From Populus alba (taxonomy: Eukaryota; Streptophyta; Magnoliopsida; Malpighiales; Salicaceae), in NCBI RefSeq assembly GCF_005239225.2, contig NC_133300.1:7593875-7657874 (forward strand): a stretch of DNA of 64,000 bases, given 5' to 3'. The notes beneath the pieces were generated by a model. The model was not told the DNA's origin and made no database searches. It saw only the letters and a list, made by a program, of their open reading frames with translations. Both the position numbers and the translations under genes were made by a program. Of this stretch, positions 1 to 12,563 are shown one piece after another. Every line of letters starts with the position of its first letter. Positions within the stretch are counted from its first letter, which is position 1.

Positions 1-1702
1 GTGGTTTGGGAAAAGGATTAATTTTCCACATTATTGAAGAGAGGACTTGAAGACTTATGTCTCACACGACTTCTTACCCACACCCTCCAATCACTTTTGC
101 CACCCATGCACGTCATGACAATTATACTTTTTGGAGGAGAAAGGAATAAACTTTTATATGACATATACCAAACTCGTGTGTCATTGTAGGTTGGATTAAT
201 TTTTCATTGTAGGTAGTTTCATAGGTAGGATTAATTTTTTTAAATGTAAGAAATAATATTAAGAGTGAGATGAATATTTTAATTGTATTATTAAACCTAG
301 CTAAATAGGTTAATTTTAAAACCTTGCAACTTAGCTCTTTGTCTAACTCGAGTTTTCATTTAAATCGCGGAAAAGCTAGCCTAAATTAAATCGATTAATT
401 TCATGGGTTCAAATGTGTTTTTTATGGCTAGTGAATATGACTTGATTTTTTAAAAAAACTTCAAGATAATAATATTTTTTAAAAAAAATATTGAGAGAGT
501 GACATATTGAATCGATATCAATCCCCCAACAACCTATGTCATGGATCCCATTAAGTTTAATAATTTTTTTACAAACTTTTTCTTCTCTTGCTCGTGGGAG
601 CTTGAGAACTAAGAGGGGGGAAGACCTGGAAGTCTGAGACCAGTCTCGAGGGAAGTTAATTACATTATAAAAATATATATGGTAACAAAATTGAGCACCA
701 ACCTAAAAATAAACACTTATTTAAGATAGTGATAACATACTAAAAAAAAAACAAAAATAAATCATACAATTTATTTTCAAACCAATAAAATATTGAAGGA
801 TAAAATTAAGAAAAAAAATAAAAAGAATTAAAGGACAAAAAAAAGCATATCTGACCAGCGAGTGAACTCATCAAACCTATGAACCGGGTAACCCGAGCTA
901 GCACGCCACACCCTGAACCGGGTTATAGATTCCAATGAGATTATAATTTGTTTTTTCTTTTTTGAAATTTTTTTTTAGCTATATGATAAAAAAAAATAGA
1001 CAATTACAAAATTGAACACTATCCAAATAGTAAGATGTTAAAAAATTAATTAAAAAAAAAAAGTTAAACTCGCCAAATTTAATAACAAGGTCAACCAGCC
1101 AAACTTGTGAACATGTTCGTAGACTTTATAGAGTTTAATAACATGATTTTTCTATAAAACTATTTTTTTAACTATATGAGAAAAAAATAGACAAAAAAAT
1201 AGTCATGTTCAATAATAAAAAAAAGACATCATACCAAACTCGTAAATCGAGGATGGCTTCATAATGTTTTTCTTAAATAACAATAAAATTGAAAAAAATG
1301 AAAGATAAATGTAGATCATGATATTTAATATTGCAATATGAATCATTTACCAAACTGTGTTTAATAAATTTGTTTAGTAAAATTAATTTGAAAATAGAAA
1401 TCAATACACACATAAAATTTATTGAATAAAATAAAAAGAAAAGGTAGCTATGTAAGGTTGCATATATTAAAAATATTATAAAAAATAAATATTTTTTATT
1501 TCTATAAATAAATTTAATATATATAAAACATAATTTTTTTTTTGAAAATGAATCATACTAATCTCTTAAAAAATTAAAAGTATCCAAAATAATTAAAAAA
1601 TAATTACTATTAAAAAAAGGATAAATAAACAAAAAAAAATTACGAACTTAAAAATTATTTTTATAAATATAAAAAGTTCTAAATTAAAAAAAGAAGAAGC
1701 AA

Positions 1703-1746
<44 letters not shown>

Positions 1747-3040
1747 AAACTAGAGAGAGAGAGAGAATGAGGCTCGGCTAAGCTCCTAGCTCATGAACAA
1801 AAGGCCTGCGCTCTGGCCAACAAGGTCAAGTTTAATAGCGCGACCCTTAGGTTTTTTTGTTTTGTAAGTCAATGAGTGGATGACATGTGGTCCATCCCAA
1901 TACAATTTAAATAAAATAGACAGTGTGTTGTCTATAATCCCTAATTGGTGGTTGGAAAATCTAGATAGGTGGTTTTTTTCTTTTAAAAACCTATTTTAAC
2001 CTATATTCAACTCAAAACACCTAGAAAAATATCATAATAACCTTGTTAAATTAATCCATAATCTCTAAAAGCTCAAAAAACCACTTCAAAACCTAAAATC
2101 AACCCGAAATCCAAAATCTTCCCGATCTCAAATCTGTTTTTTTAGGTATTTTCAAGATAAAAAAATAATTAAATTTAAACTCTCTTCGTCATATGGAACT
2201 ATTTAGAATAAAATTTACCATTTTGGTGGCTGGAATCGTAACAAGGAAAACATTCTCTCTAAGTTAGAATCTGACAATCCCTGCTATCTCCTCTTACTTA
2301 AAAAAGACTGAAAATAATAAAAATAAAGTTTGGTATTGAAATCGATTTTTTTATAATTAATCACCTAATAGGTAAAAAAAATAAGGAACTCAAATATACT
2401 TTTTAAATAAAATTAAAGAGCATCAACTATTTTACATGTGTTTTTCATTTTAGTTCTTTGTTCTTTAATTTAATTATCTTTTAAAAAAAATGCAATTGGT
2501 GCTAATAAAAACTTAATTATGCAAAACAAATTTAAGGATCAAGTTAATTTTTTTTTTAAATTACTATTCTAATCTACAATGATATATGAGACGGTAAATT
2601 CGTGGTGATTGGTAAAACCGGTAGAAACAATGGGCAAATAAAGGTGAGGTGTGGTGGCTTGTGTAAACCATAATTGTATGACCTGACCTGGCTTATGTTA
2701 TTAAAGATGAACTCCTGATATATTCGAGAAAAAAAAAAACTCTTAATATTGTTCTTTGGTTAGGTTAGCTAGATAATTAAAAACTTAATCAAGTTATTTT
2801 AATTTAATTAAAAACCGGATCAAGCTCCGAACCTCAGGTCAACCTACCACACCATACCATGACAGGTTTAACAAACAGCCATGGTGTTTACTGCTGCCCG
2901 TGTTCGACCTCACTAAACTGTGAACCACTTGCATGTTGTTTTTATAGTATAATGGTGAAAGGAAAATGTGATAACTTTTCACATCTTTGATTAGAATTCT
3001 TCACATAAACACATCAAGATTTTCTGGGTTACAGGCAATG
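1..3040. other. AT-rich intergenic region, no gene
   Basis: No convincing coding exon was found on either strand. The stretch is very AT-rich with many A and T homopolymers. It contains a (TA)n run at about 1706-1741 followed by a short (GA)n run at about 1752-1766. Scattered less AT-rich patches near 840-920 and 2570-2900 look like old repeat fragments, but I cannot assign a family to them. Confidence 0.6.
1706..1766. repeat. (TA)n then (GA)n microsatellite
   Basis: About 36 bp of alternating TA, then a short spacer, then about 15 bp of alternating GA. These are simple sequence repeats seen directly. Confidence 0.9.
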
Positions 3041-3143
3041 AACAATGATAAAGGTGACTTTCCTATATTCTTGTAATATAAATTATAAAAAAAATTATAT
3101 AAATGTTTTTGTTATCGTGTTACATGTATGTTTTAACTCTGCA

Positions 3144-3281
3144 GACTCTGGAAATCCATTTAGAAATCAGATTGATCGATCGATCAATGCACTGATGCTC
3201 CTCGTTTCGTCTGTCTGTGCCACTGGCTTCTTGATCTCAGCACTTGTGGGAAACCTTCTAGTTAAGACACGAGAAAAGTAA
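3144..3281 (+). pseudogene. orphan exon-like fragment with a membrane segment
   Basis: A pyrimidine-rich tract and CAG acceptor end just before 3144. An open frame then runs to a TAA at 3279-3281. The encoded tail contains one hydrophobic stretch (residues around INALMLLVSSV...LISALVGNLL) followed by the basic end KTREK, as expected for the last exon of a membrane protein. No matching upstream exon is visible, and the sequence before it is AT-rich with stops. It may be a relic exon, or the last exon of a gene whose other exons I missed. I do not recognise the family. Confidence 0.25.
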
Positions 3282-3713
3282 GTAGACAATCTTCCATGAT
3301 TCTGGGCATGGAGAATTCTTAGACAAGGCAGGGTAAAAGTGCTGTTCCAGAATATAAAGCAGTGAGTGTTGCAAAGCAATGAGAAAAAAACTTATCTGTT
3401 GAAATGTCACAAACACCTGGCTTATTTCTGCCTCGATAACTAAGAAATAAGAAACTCTTTATCTTTTTTGTTTTTCATATAAAAGTGGAGTCTTGCTGAC
3501 AATAAAACTTTTATCAGCTGTATGTTGTCAGCCATCGAATGTGATGAAGCTATTCTTAGCCTCTCACATGCTATTACCCTTTCCCCTTCTGGGAAAAAAA
3601 AATGCCATAATGCATGAAAGATCAAGTTGCAGTGGATAATAAAAGACAACATGTTCTTGAGTATTTCCATAAAAAAAAGAAATACACATGCAATAGATGG
3701 TGTCTGCTTGCAT

Positions 3714-6700
3714 TTACATATAAAATAGCAGTCTAGATTTTGCTAAGTATTCAGTTATGAGCTTCGTTTTCCAGATTCTCCAAAGCTTAGTTACCTTTGG
3801 TTCAGTTGGGCACCTCTCAGGCTGCCGTACTATGTAAATCTGATCTCCGGGAGAATTGTACATGTCCTGATTTCGGTGCCATGTCCATAGAGCATGAGTC
3901 TCATTTTTGACCTGAAAGTGAATATCACCACCATTTTGGCATTCTTGAGCAACTTTAATCAGAGCAGTCATCTTACATGATACAGACATACATATATTCA
4001 GACAAGATTTCTGCTACTCTCATAGCCCCTGGCACTAATTCTTCTACTTACCAATGCAACTAATTGTTTTATACGTAATGCATGTGGAATATATTCAGAC
4101 AAGTTTCTAGAGAAGGTGTCAGCTTGTGTTTGTTTATGCTTGTTCTCCATCAACACTACCTGGTTCGAAGGATGGCTGTCGAATCCATGGTAGATTGAAG
4201 TTCTAAGTGTTCTCAATCCCCTTTTAGATCATGCATTCTAAGGAGCCTAGAGAGATACCTCAAAAATCCCATGACCAAAGCTACTTTCTCTGTACGCGCT
4301 ATAATCGGGCTGCCGGTCCCAGCAGAATTTTCCAGCTGCTGGCCCTGATGTAAAATTGAATGCACAGAAACCGCCCATGTACTCATCTGGTGTAGTGGAT
4401 GGATCAGGACAGTTACCGGGTTCGTCAGCATGTGCAATGGCCATCTTCTCTCGGTTTCCACCATCACCGACGGTGATATGAACAGGACCACAAGGATCCA
4501 AAGTGTAGTTGTATACCCGGTTAGACCTCTCGTAGGCATGTACCTGTTGGCAATTGGAACATGAAATTTGTTATGAAGAAAATGATAAATTCATTCAAGT
4601 CTCCAACTGTTGCTCAAAATTAAGATTCTGCTTAGCAAAAGAGAAGTTCTGTTAGCAAAAATAGATCGCTTAGAGCTAGGACTTTTCACTTACATGGCCA
4701 TTAAAGATTATGTCAACACCATACTGATAAAGCAAATCTTCCATTGCTGTCCTCATACATTCTGCTTCTCTATAATGCGCCTTGTAGGTGCTGTACCAAG
4801 GAGGGTGCCAGGTAGCCACCAACCATGGGGTCACTGTTCTGTCAACCTTGGCAAGATCTTTCTCCAACCACTTGTATTGATGCGCTGGAGAGACTCGGAG
4901 AATTAAGTGAATCACATTTCACTGTGCATTTACATTGAAAAAGAAATGCATATTTTCTTTTCCTTGAACATGGAGCAAGCATTGACGATATTTCCATGCT
5001 TAGAAATGATATCCAATCCCCAATAGCGGTGAGCTAGAGGCTCTATAAGCCAACGTGTTGAGATGATTTAAGGAAATTGAATGACTGGTAAATCAGTGGA
5101 TATAATTTGACCTGATATGTTTACCTGATTTGTTGTAGGCAATGTAGCCACCCAGCATTATGAAATGTATCCCACCAGCGTTGAAAGAGTAATAGAATGT
5201 GGAGGATGATCCACTTTCCTTGGATGGGAACGCAAATCGAGAACTATAAGCAACAAATGTCTGGTTTTCAACTTGTTTTTCTATCTCATGGTTCCCTTCT
5301 ACCACCATTATTGGAATTTTAGATGTCACAGGCTGCATATATCTGATAAAAAGCATCCAATGGTCATCACATAATCTAAATTGCTGATAATATTCACCAG
5401 AAAGAAACATTAAACGTCAGAAACACCCATGATGGCACATGTTAAAGACCAATTTCCTCTGTCTAGTTCGGCCAGAACCGAGACTTAGTTTGATTAGTTT
5501 ATTTATTTATTTATTCTTTCATACAAACTAACTGAATTCAATTGGAGCATAAAGCAGGAAACAGTTCATGATGCACCTTCGCACGAATCAGAGTCATATA
5601 TCACCCAAGGTCATCATTAATATATCAGCAAATCATGATTCTGAATAGATTAAGTAAAGAATCCCTGGAAAATGATGTTTTTCCAGCAGTCTAAACCAGA
5701 TAAACGTAGAATTAAGTGCATAAACTTAAATTTTTCAGGACAGACTCTTTGATATTCCAAGCTCCATTCTTGGTTTAGCCAATTTGTTATTCATCCAGTA
5801 AACAAGAGCTATCCTGCTAGACAACAAGTGTGCTTCCTAGTTCATGTTTCTACAAAATGATTGCTTCGTCTTTTTCCACTTTGCAGCACAGAATACTGAA
5901 GGGAAAGACTGAACACACAAACCTCAGTACAAAAAGAAAAGTCTTACCTTCCCCAGAAATCCCAGCGAGGCTGATAGGTTTCATGGATGGGAGTTTGAGA
6001 AAAGGAGCAGGAGTAGCAATCAGCCCCAGTTCCATTGGTAAGGTACAAGTTAGAATAACAAACATCTCCAACCAGTAAAATAAGATCAGGATTGTTTCCA
6101 ATCATGTGATCAACTGTCGAGGTTGTATTGTACGTGAGACCTAGGTCCCCCACTATTGCTATTCTGCTTGGGTAACTCTTGGGGCCAGAAGCCGGCATCG
6201 TCTTAAAGTAATATGTACTGCTCATTGCTGGTATTGAAGGATCTCCACATTGATAATGGTAAAGTGTGTTGGGTTTTAACCCTGCAGAAAGACATGTAAA
6301 GGTAAAATTACGCCTAAGCTGGATGCCACATTGAGGTAAGGGGGCAAAATATATCAGAATCTGAGCTTTCCTATTTCCATCAGAATTCATGGAAAGCCCG
6401 GATCCTTAATGGACATGACTCTCTTCACTATGCCACCACACATTACAAAGGTGAGTGAATGTTACTTTGCACGTTTCTTCCTTACCTCCAACATGAACAG
6501 CAACAGAATCTGAACAGGTTCGGATGAAACATTACTTAATTTGGGATCATCTCTTTAAGCATTGAGATCATGGACTAATCCTGTCATCACAATTAGCATC
6601 ATACATGGCAGCATGATACCTTGTAAAATGACGACAGATAAAGCTGAAGACTCGGTGCTTAATTCAAGCTTAGTTGATTACAAACGGAAAATAAGCACTT

Positions 6701-7711
6701 AATGAGAAAAGCAAGGAAAATGAAGCTCTCCTTATCCATTTATATCTATACAATGCAAATAATTAAGAGAGAACAGTAGTGCTGCAATGAAGTTTGAGGC
6801 AGATGTACCTGTTAGACGGACATGGTGTATGATCCCAGAAGTGTAGTTCTGGAGGCCTACGAAAGGATACAACTGGTTGTAAACAAGGGAATAACCAGTA
6901 GCTTTGTGAATAAGTGGAAATCTTAACCTTCCATATCGAACAACACTAGCAACAGTTTTAGGATTCAATGGTTTTATGCTTTCCCCAATTTGAAAATCCC
7001 CTGCAAATTAATCCAAAAAACATCAACCAACAAGCTTTAACATAGCCGAAGAGAAGACCATTTTAAAGCCTAAATATAGATTAATTTCAAAGCATTCAAG
7101 TATATTTTAATGCCTTCCATGTTTACAGAACAAAAAGCTAAAGTTAAAAGGAAAAAAAAAATCCCAGTTGCTTATTGATCATATGAGATCATTTGAATTG
7201 GATTTTAACACTGTAAACTTGACTTTGATTGGAATCAACAAAGACAAAAACCATCACTTGAGGCATGACATCCAAACACATAACGTCAAGCCAAATTAAT
7301 TACTATTACGACATACGTATCTTCAAAACCTTACCTTTTATTCAAACAAAACAAAAAAAGAGAAGAAAAAGTCAGAAGCTTAAAGAGATAGTGAAAACAA
7401 GAACCAAAACAATGAAATGATCGATGGGGAAAAAAAGTACCTGTAATCCAAGAAATCCAAACAGAATCATGAGTAGTAGAGAGGGACACAGAAATCTGTT
7501 CAGGCTCAAAACCTTGAACAACCCTTTGAACTCGAGGGTCTGTATCAGGCAAGTCCACAGCATGTCCTCTAAAAGTTTTATCGAGAGGGACAGTCACTGG
7601 CTTAAAGGGTCCATCAAGAGTTGTTGGTATCCCAACAACAATATTATCAGTGCCGACCAAGCTTATAGACAGAACACAAAACGAGATCAGTAGCACCGAT
7701 ACCAAACCCAT
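3714..7711 (-). CDS. PAP15: purple acid phosphatase, PAP15-like (probable phytase), 7 exons
   Basis: Metallophosphoesterase that releases phosphate from organic esters. The PAP15 group of plants includes phytases. Exons on the minus strand are 7711-7441, 7000-6809, 6281-5948, 5342-5125, 4884-4694, 4543-4259 and 3911-3714, all with GT-AG junctions and compatible phases. They give 562 aa, in the usual range for large plant PAPs. The start at 7711 gives an N-terminal hydrophobic signal peptide (VSVLLISFCVLSISLVG), so the protein is probably secreted or vacuolar. An N-terminal fibronectin-like part (exons 1-3) precedes the catalytic part. All five metal-binding blocks are present in order: GDLG, GDVCYSN, GNHE, ATWHPPWY and GHVHAYER. 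The last exon has an alternative strong donor at 3795/3794 (AAAG|GTAAC), so the final 23 or so residues could be intron read-through. No lesion was seen. A TATA box lies upstream at about 7891-7898. Confidence 0.93.
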
Positions 7712-7889
7712 GAATTACCTCAAGGGTTCAATAGAAACTTATGTTTTTACCATATGAATGCAAGATTGTGAATGAATGTTACAGAAGAGGCCGGACAAAG
7801 GTGGCAAAAGGATTCTAAGTTGAACAGAAGACGATTAATTCAAGAACATGGAAGCGCCGCCCTTAACCTTGCACAGGAATGGTCTCTGT

Positions 7890-7900
7890 GTTTATATATT
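7890..7900 (-). promoter_or_regulatory. TATA box of the PAP15-like gene
   Basis: The minus strand reads AATATATAAAC here, about 180 bp before the start codon at 7711. The distance fits a plant core promoter with a 5' UTR of about 150 nt. No other core element was judged. Confidence 0.5.
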
Positions 7901-7991
7901 CGGAGGGGGAGAGAGATTGTTAAGAAGGAAGAGACAGGGTAAGAAAGGATCATAAGATGGATTGGAGGGAGAGCAGGAGGGCTGTCATTTG

Positions 7992-7993
<2 letters not shown>

Positions 7994-8032
<39 letters not shown>
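7994..8032. repeat. (TA)n microsatellite
   Basis: About 39 bp of uninterrupted TA alternation roughly 100 bp upstream of the phosphatase TATA box. The position makes it a natural length-variable promoter marker. Confidence 0.95.
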
Positions 8033-8034
<2 letters not shown>

Positions 8035-9379
8035 CCTATGCGCTTTGGAGATATGTGAAAGGTGGCATGCATGTGGACAAGAAGAGAAGCATGGGAAGGG
8101 CTTTGTAGGCGTTTGGCACGAGAAGTTATCTTATTTGTTTGCTTGGATTCTTGCAAAATCCTCGTTTTGAGCTCCACTAGGTAAGGTAGTTTGTGTCTTT
8201 TCAGTTTCTTCCTCTTCTATCTTCCATGAGAGAATATTATTGGTGGGTTCATGACGTGGGCCAAGAAAATCAATTTGCCAAAGCTTCTTCTTCTTCTTTT
8301 TTCTCCTTTTAGATTAGTTGATTGCCATTACGTCAGGCAATTAGATATAGAGATACGCTTACCTTATTGGTGGCATTGCTTTTCTATTAGATTTTAGATA
8401 TTGATAATGGTCGTGTTTTTTTAAATTGAAAGTAATTGTAAAAAAAATAAAATGCAAAAACAAACATATTCTTTCCTTTCTAAATTGACAGTAATTGTAC
8501 CCTTTCACCTCGATTTTCCAGATGTGATCAATTCTAAAAGGCAAAAATCCCAATAAAAAACCTAAGCCAACATCAAGAAAGGAGTTGGGAAAGGGAGATG
8601 TCGAAGCACCAAGAAGCCATAGAAAGTCTACAGAGCAGAAGCACAGCAGCAGGCAAGAAACTTTAATAACAAGGCCACTGCAATTATTGGCATGGATTTA
8701 ACTTGCATAATATATGCTCTTCATCTACTTAGACAGCACCCTTCTTCTAATCCACTCATCTTACGTTTTGTTTTTCATAGTCACATCGATCAAAATACAT
8801 GGAGTGCATGATCTCATTTATAGAATAGGGTCCCTCAAGAGAAGATAAGCTGGCACTTAGTTTTTTTATACAGTAAAGTATCTTCAATTTAAAAATATAT
8901 TGAAATAAAACTCTTATTTTAATATTAATATATCAAAATATTAATATAACATTAAAAAAATAATTTGAAGCACAAAAAAAAACCCTCAAGATTTGTAAAA
9001 AACACGATTGAAGCACGAAGACAAACCGCTACAACCACAAGAAGCAAAAAACATAAGTTCAGAATTATTAACCCGAGAGGTAGCTCAACTAGTCAAATAT
9101 TGGAGTTGTTTTTTTAATGGTTACAAGTTCAAGTTCCTCTTAAGATTACTGGAAACGTATATGATCATTAACTTCAGAATTTATGGAATTAATTAAGATA
9201 TACGCAAACTAGTCCAGACATCTATTTTAATTAAAAAGAAAAAACAGGAACTATTGAAATGAATATTTTTTTTTTTGGATTCGAGAAAACCCCACCCTCC
9301 GGAAAACACACTTTGTGGCCCAGATAAGCGAGTAAAACCCGGCTCAAGATTTCTGCCCTACCACGGGAATATTGAGAAT

Positions 9380-9740
9380 ATGCTAATGTCATTTCTTTCG
9401 AGCTCGAGCTGAAAACAAAGGAAAGAATGCGATCATGGTGAAAAAGAAGATACTGTGGACAAAAGAAGAGTATTGGCCGCTCCGCTTGCTAGGCACCGTG
9501 ATACCCGACGCAGCACAAATGGACCAGATAATATCCTGCTAGACAAGTTATCACGAAGGTATTTCCGGCGGCAAGGAAACCCACATGTACATGCTTTAGT
9601 GTGAAGAAGAGGGCTTCAGGTTATCATGAATGGCTGACTTGAAGATACAGGCTTATCAAGTAAAGAAGAAGCAATGTTACTTGGTGAAAAAGACATCAGC
9701 GGCGGCGGCCGCGGCCGCTCGCAGTGTACAAAGAAGGTAA
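9380..9740 (+). other. GC-rich island with a 36-codon ORF (gene fragment?)
   Basis: This stretch is clearly less AT-rich than its surroundings and has codon-like texture. An ORF starts at about 9435 (MVKKKILWTKEEYW...) and stops after 35 codons. A second ORF at 9630-9740 encodes 36 aa, basic, with a run of seven alanines encoded by GCG/GCC codons. Its end overlaps a good splice-donor consensus (AAGAAG|GTAATA). It could be fragments of a former gene, an exon of an unrecognised gene, or captured sequence. I do not recognise the product. Confidence 0.25.
9630..9740 (+). CDS. possible 36-aa basic small ORF with poly-alanine tract
   Basis: ATG at 9630 and TAA at 9738-9740. The peptide begins MADLKIQAYQVKKK, contains several Lys residues and a single Cys, then an Ala-rich run and the end SVQRR. 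No homologue is recognised. The final codons coincide with a splice donor, so it may be the 3' end of an exon rather than a free small protein. Confidence 0.15.
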   Translation: MADLKIQAYQVKKKQCYLVKKTSAAAAAAARSVQRR

Positions 9741-9744
9741 TATG

Positions 9745-10150
9745 CCTTTTAAAATGTGTTTAGAAATTAGAAATATTGTTATGATTGTTTTTTAAGGAAA
9801 TTTTTACTTGGAAATATATATTAAAATAATATTTTTTTTTTATTTTTTTAAAAATTATTTGTAATATCAACGTATCAAAATAATTTAAAAACATTAAAAA
9901 AATATTAATTTAAAGTAAAAAAAAAATAAAAAATCTTTAATTTTTTCAAAAATATTTTAACAAACAAGGTTTTACACTATGAAGAGGTGTTTGGAATTAA
10001 AATGGAAACTGCTTTTTAAAATATATTTTTTATTTAAAATATATTAAAATTATTGTTTTTAGATTTTTTTATTTTTAATATTAGTAAATCTAACATAAAA
10101 AACATTAATTTAATAATTTTTCAAGCACGAAATATTTTTTAAAAAATATA
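9745..10150. mobile_element. two adjacent MITE-like AT-rich repeats
   Basis: Two consecutive stretches, about 9748-9970 and 9985-10150, begin with a 'gtgtttagaaatt/gtgtttggaatt' type end. They contain the internal phrase 'atatcaacgtatcaaaataa' followed by 'attaatttaaagtaaaa'. The same phrase is recognisable in the insertion at 58218-58445, which makes a dispersed short non-autonomous family likely. Exact ends and target duplications were not resolved. Confidence 0.45.
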
Positions 10151-12560
10151 TAAAACTAGAAATCCCAGCCAAGGCCTATCCAAAACCGTTATGTCCTAGT
10201 CCATACCATAGGGCTGCCTGGCTTATGAACAACTCTACTGTGTTCTATCCTATCCCAAACAGCTAATGCTGGCATTGTTCATGAGTTGAAAGCTGAATTA
10301 AATAAAATAATAGATAATGGAATGACAATTCTCACATCATGTAACGATATTCTTTTCTATGCATCATATGGTGTTATAAATAAAATATTAGTAAATACTA
10401 TTAAACATTTAAGTTTGCTAATTCTCATATTTGTCAATTATTCAAAAAATTCGCATTAATTCCAAGCTATATCTAACATTATAAATAAAATAATTAATTC
10501 TAATAGTAAAATAACATCTATTATAATTACATTACTATTACAACTACAAAATATGCTAAAACACTATAGTAATCCATAATAATCTAATTTTTTTATGACC
10601 AAATTAATGATCAATTCATAAAATTTGTTAATAAAAGAGAAAATCCAACAAAAGAAGCCCAAGTGTAAACATAAAGAGATATGACATGTGTGTGTATATT
10701 GGAGGAGTCCTACAGATAATTAAAACAAAACTTGACATACTCTAATTTTTGAGTGATGAAACAAGATTTTTTTGTTATAGATTTTTGTAAATAAAAAAAT
10801 ATTTAAAAACAAAATGGATTTGACAAATATATCAGACTCAAAGAACTTGAGTTCTACAATAAAGTCAAGTCTTCCCGAAATAATGCCGTGAGCCTGGCAA
10901 AAAAAGCACTTGAATTCATAGTCAGCCAAATCCAAGGTAACGTGAATCTGAACAAAAATGTTAAATCCAAAAAATTTGGGCTTGACAGTCAACTAAGTTC
11001 CAAGACTTATATAGTTTGACAAATATACAGATCTAAAGGACTTGAAGTTTGGTAATTAACCAAGCCTAAACTTATATAAGTCTAGAAAATATGTCAAACT
11101 AGAGTATTTGGATTCAATTCCATTATCAGGTTTTAATTCTATGTGTAATTCTAAACGATCCTTTAAATTAAAAAGTATTGTAATTATGATAAACCGCCAT
11201 ACTCTCTCCATCTAAATAATTATACGAGTCATTCATATCCGAATGTAATAATTTTTCTATACTCATAGAGTGCATAAAATATCTCTCAATAGACCTATCA
11301 TACTTACTATTTCATTAATGATATGTAAAATATTTATTCCCTATTAATCAAAAAGTAAAAGACTTTCATCATTCTTTTCTCTACAAAAAGACAAAACTTA
11401 CGAACTATAAATATACCATGAATTCTTCAAGATAAAGGTTTACAATCTTTATTATTGAACTTTTTTTTTTTCTAAAAATGTACTTACTTAAACATAAAAT
11501 AGTCCCCACCCTTATCAAGAAAGGATCTTTTGTTGGGATTAACTATAAGTCACATTAGCCTTGACTTAAGCATCAAGTACAAGCTATCAACCATGGTTGT
11601 GGAGATTGGATGAAATTGCTAGGACCAATTGATTAACTGATTATCTAATCTGGAAGTCCTATTTTCTAAGCTACTTGGATTTTTAAGATATCATCAGCAA
11701 GGAAGATTTACTACCATAACTACAATTAAAGAACAATCTTAACTAAAAAACTTAAACTTTTAGAATGAAGATAGTGAGAATCAAACTCATGACTATTTGA
11801 ATTATTAAAGCTTTGATATCATGTTAAAGAACCAACTCAATCTAAAAGTTTAAACTTATTAAATGAGGCTCCAAAATCTTTTTAACAACCATAAATAAAA
11901 TAAAAATAGTATTAATCTTATTCAAAACTTTCCAAGTAATTTAGATTATATATTTGTTGACATAACACTTATCAACATATTTTTTTTTAAACAATTTTTT
12001 GATTTTTTAATGTAAAAAACAATCTCATGTAAAGAAAATTACAAGTGACATGCAAAAATGTTGTAAACTTCAAACTAATAATACAAAACTATTTCAGAAA
12101 TTTCATACCAACTCTTGCTTTTTTCCGATCTAAAAAGCTTGGAGGCCCTATGTATTTATTCTTATTCCTACCTTTTGTATTTACCTTAAAAAATAACTTC
12201 AAATACTTCACATAAAAAAAAAAAAAACGTGACCCCTTCCATCGACATGTCGTCTAACCGGGAATCCAAAATCTAAGTGGGCAAAAGCCCATCCATGTTG
12301 GGCCCTTTAAATTATATTACCATCATTTATCACTCTCCTAAAATGGAGGAGCTGAAAAAGAAGTAAATTAAACAAAAAAATATTAAAAAAAAGAGGCCAA
12401 AAATATTCATTTTCTCCTTGAGTCAATCTGAGAGATCTGCGAAAAAAGGAGCTGCCGTGGATCTTCAAGACAAAGCCTTTTCCGATTGATCTAATCAGGA
12501 CCCGAAAAAGAAAAAAACACATTAAATTATACACACACACATATATACGTAGAGAGGGAA
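10150..12560. other. intergenic region upstream of ERD2
   Basis: No gene was recognised. A patch near 11800-11850 (phrases 'tttgatatcatgttaaag' and 'aaccaactcaatct') looks like an old dispersed repeat. The last 250 bp hold the ERD2 promoter and 5' UTR, with an (AC)n/(AT)n-rich leader just before the start codon. No clear TATA box could be chosen. Confidence 0.5.
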
Positions 12561-12563
12561 AAG

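Larger units (their letters stand above)
7712..9380. other. upstream region of PAP15-like gene and intergenic DNA
   Basis: It contains the 5' UTR and promoter of the minus-strand phosphatase, a (TA)n run at 7994-8032, a CT-rich patch near 8285-8305, and AT-rich repeat-like sequence around 8870-8990 that resembles the MITE-like family at 9.75-10.15 kb. No coding exon was recognised. Confidence 0.55.

Noticed and set aside
5093..5410. Separate phosphatase ORF
   Set aside because: It is PAP15 exon 4 plus intron sequence; assigned to the seven-exon gene.
9700..9722. NotI-like GCGGCCGC octamers suggesting cloning-vector contamination
   Set aside because: Both flanks continue as one reading frame with normal plant-like sequence, and no other vector features are seen.
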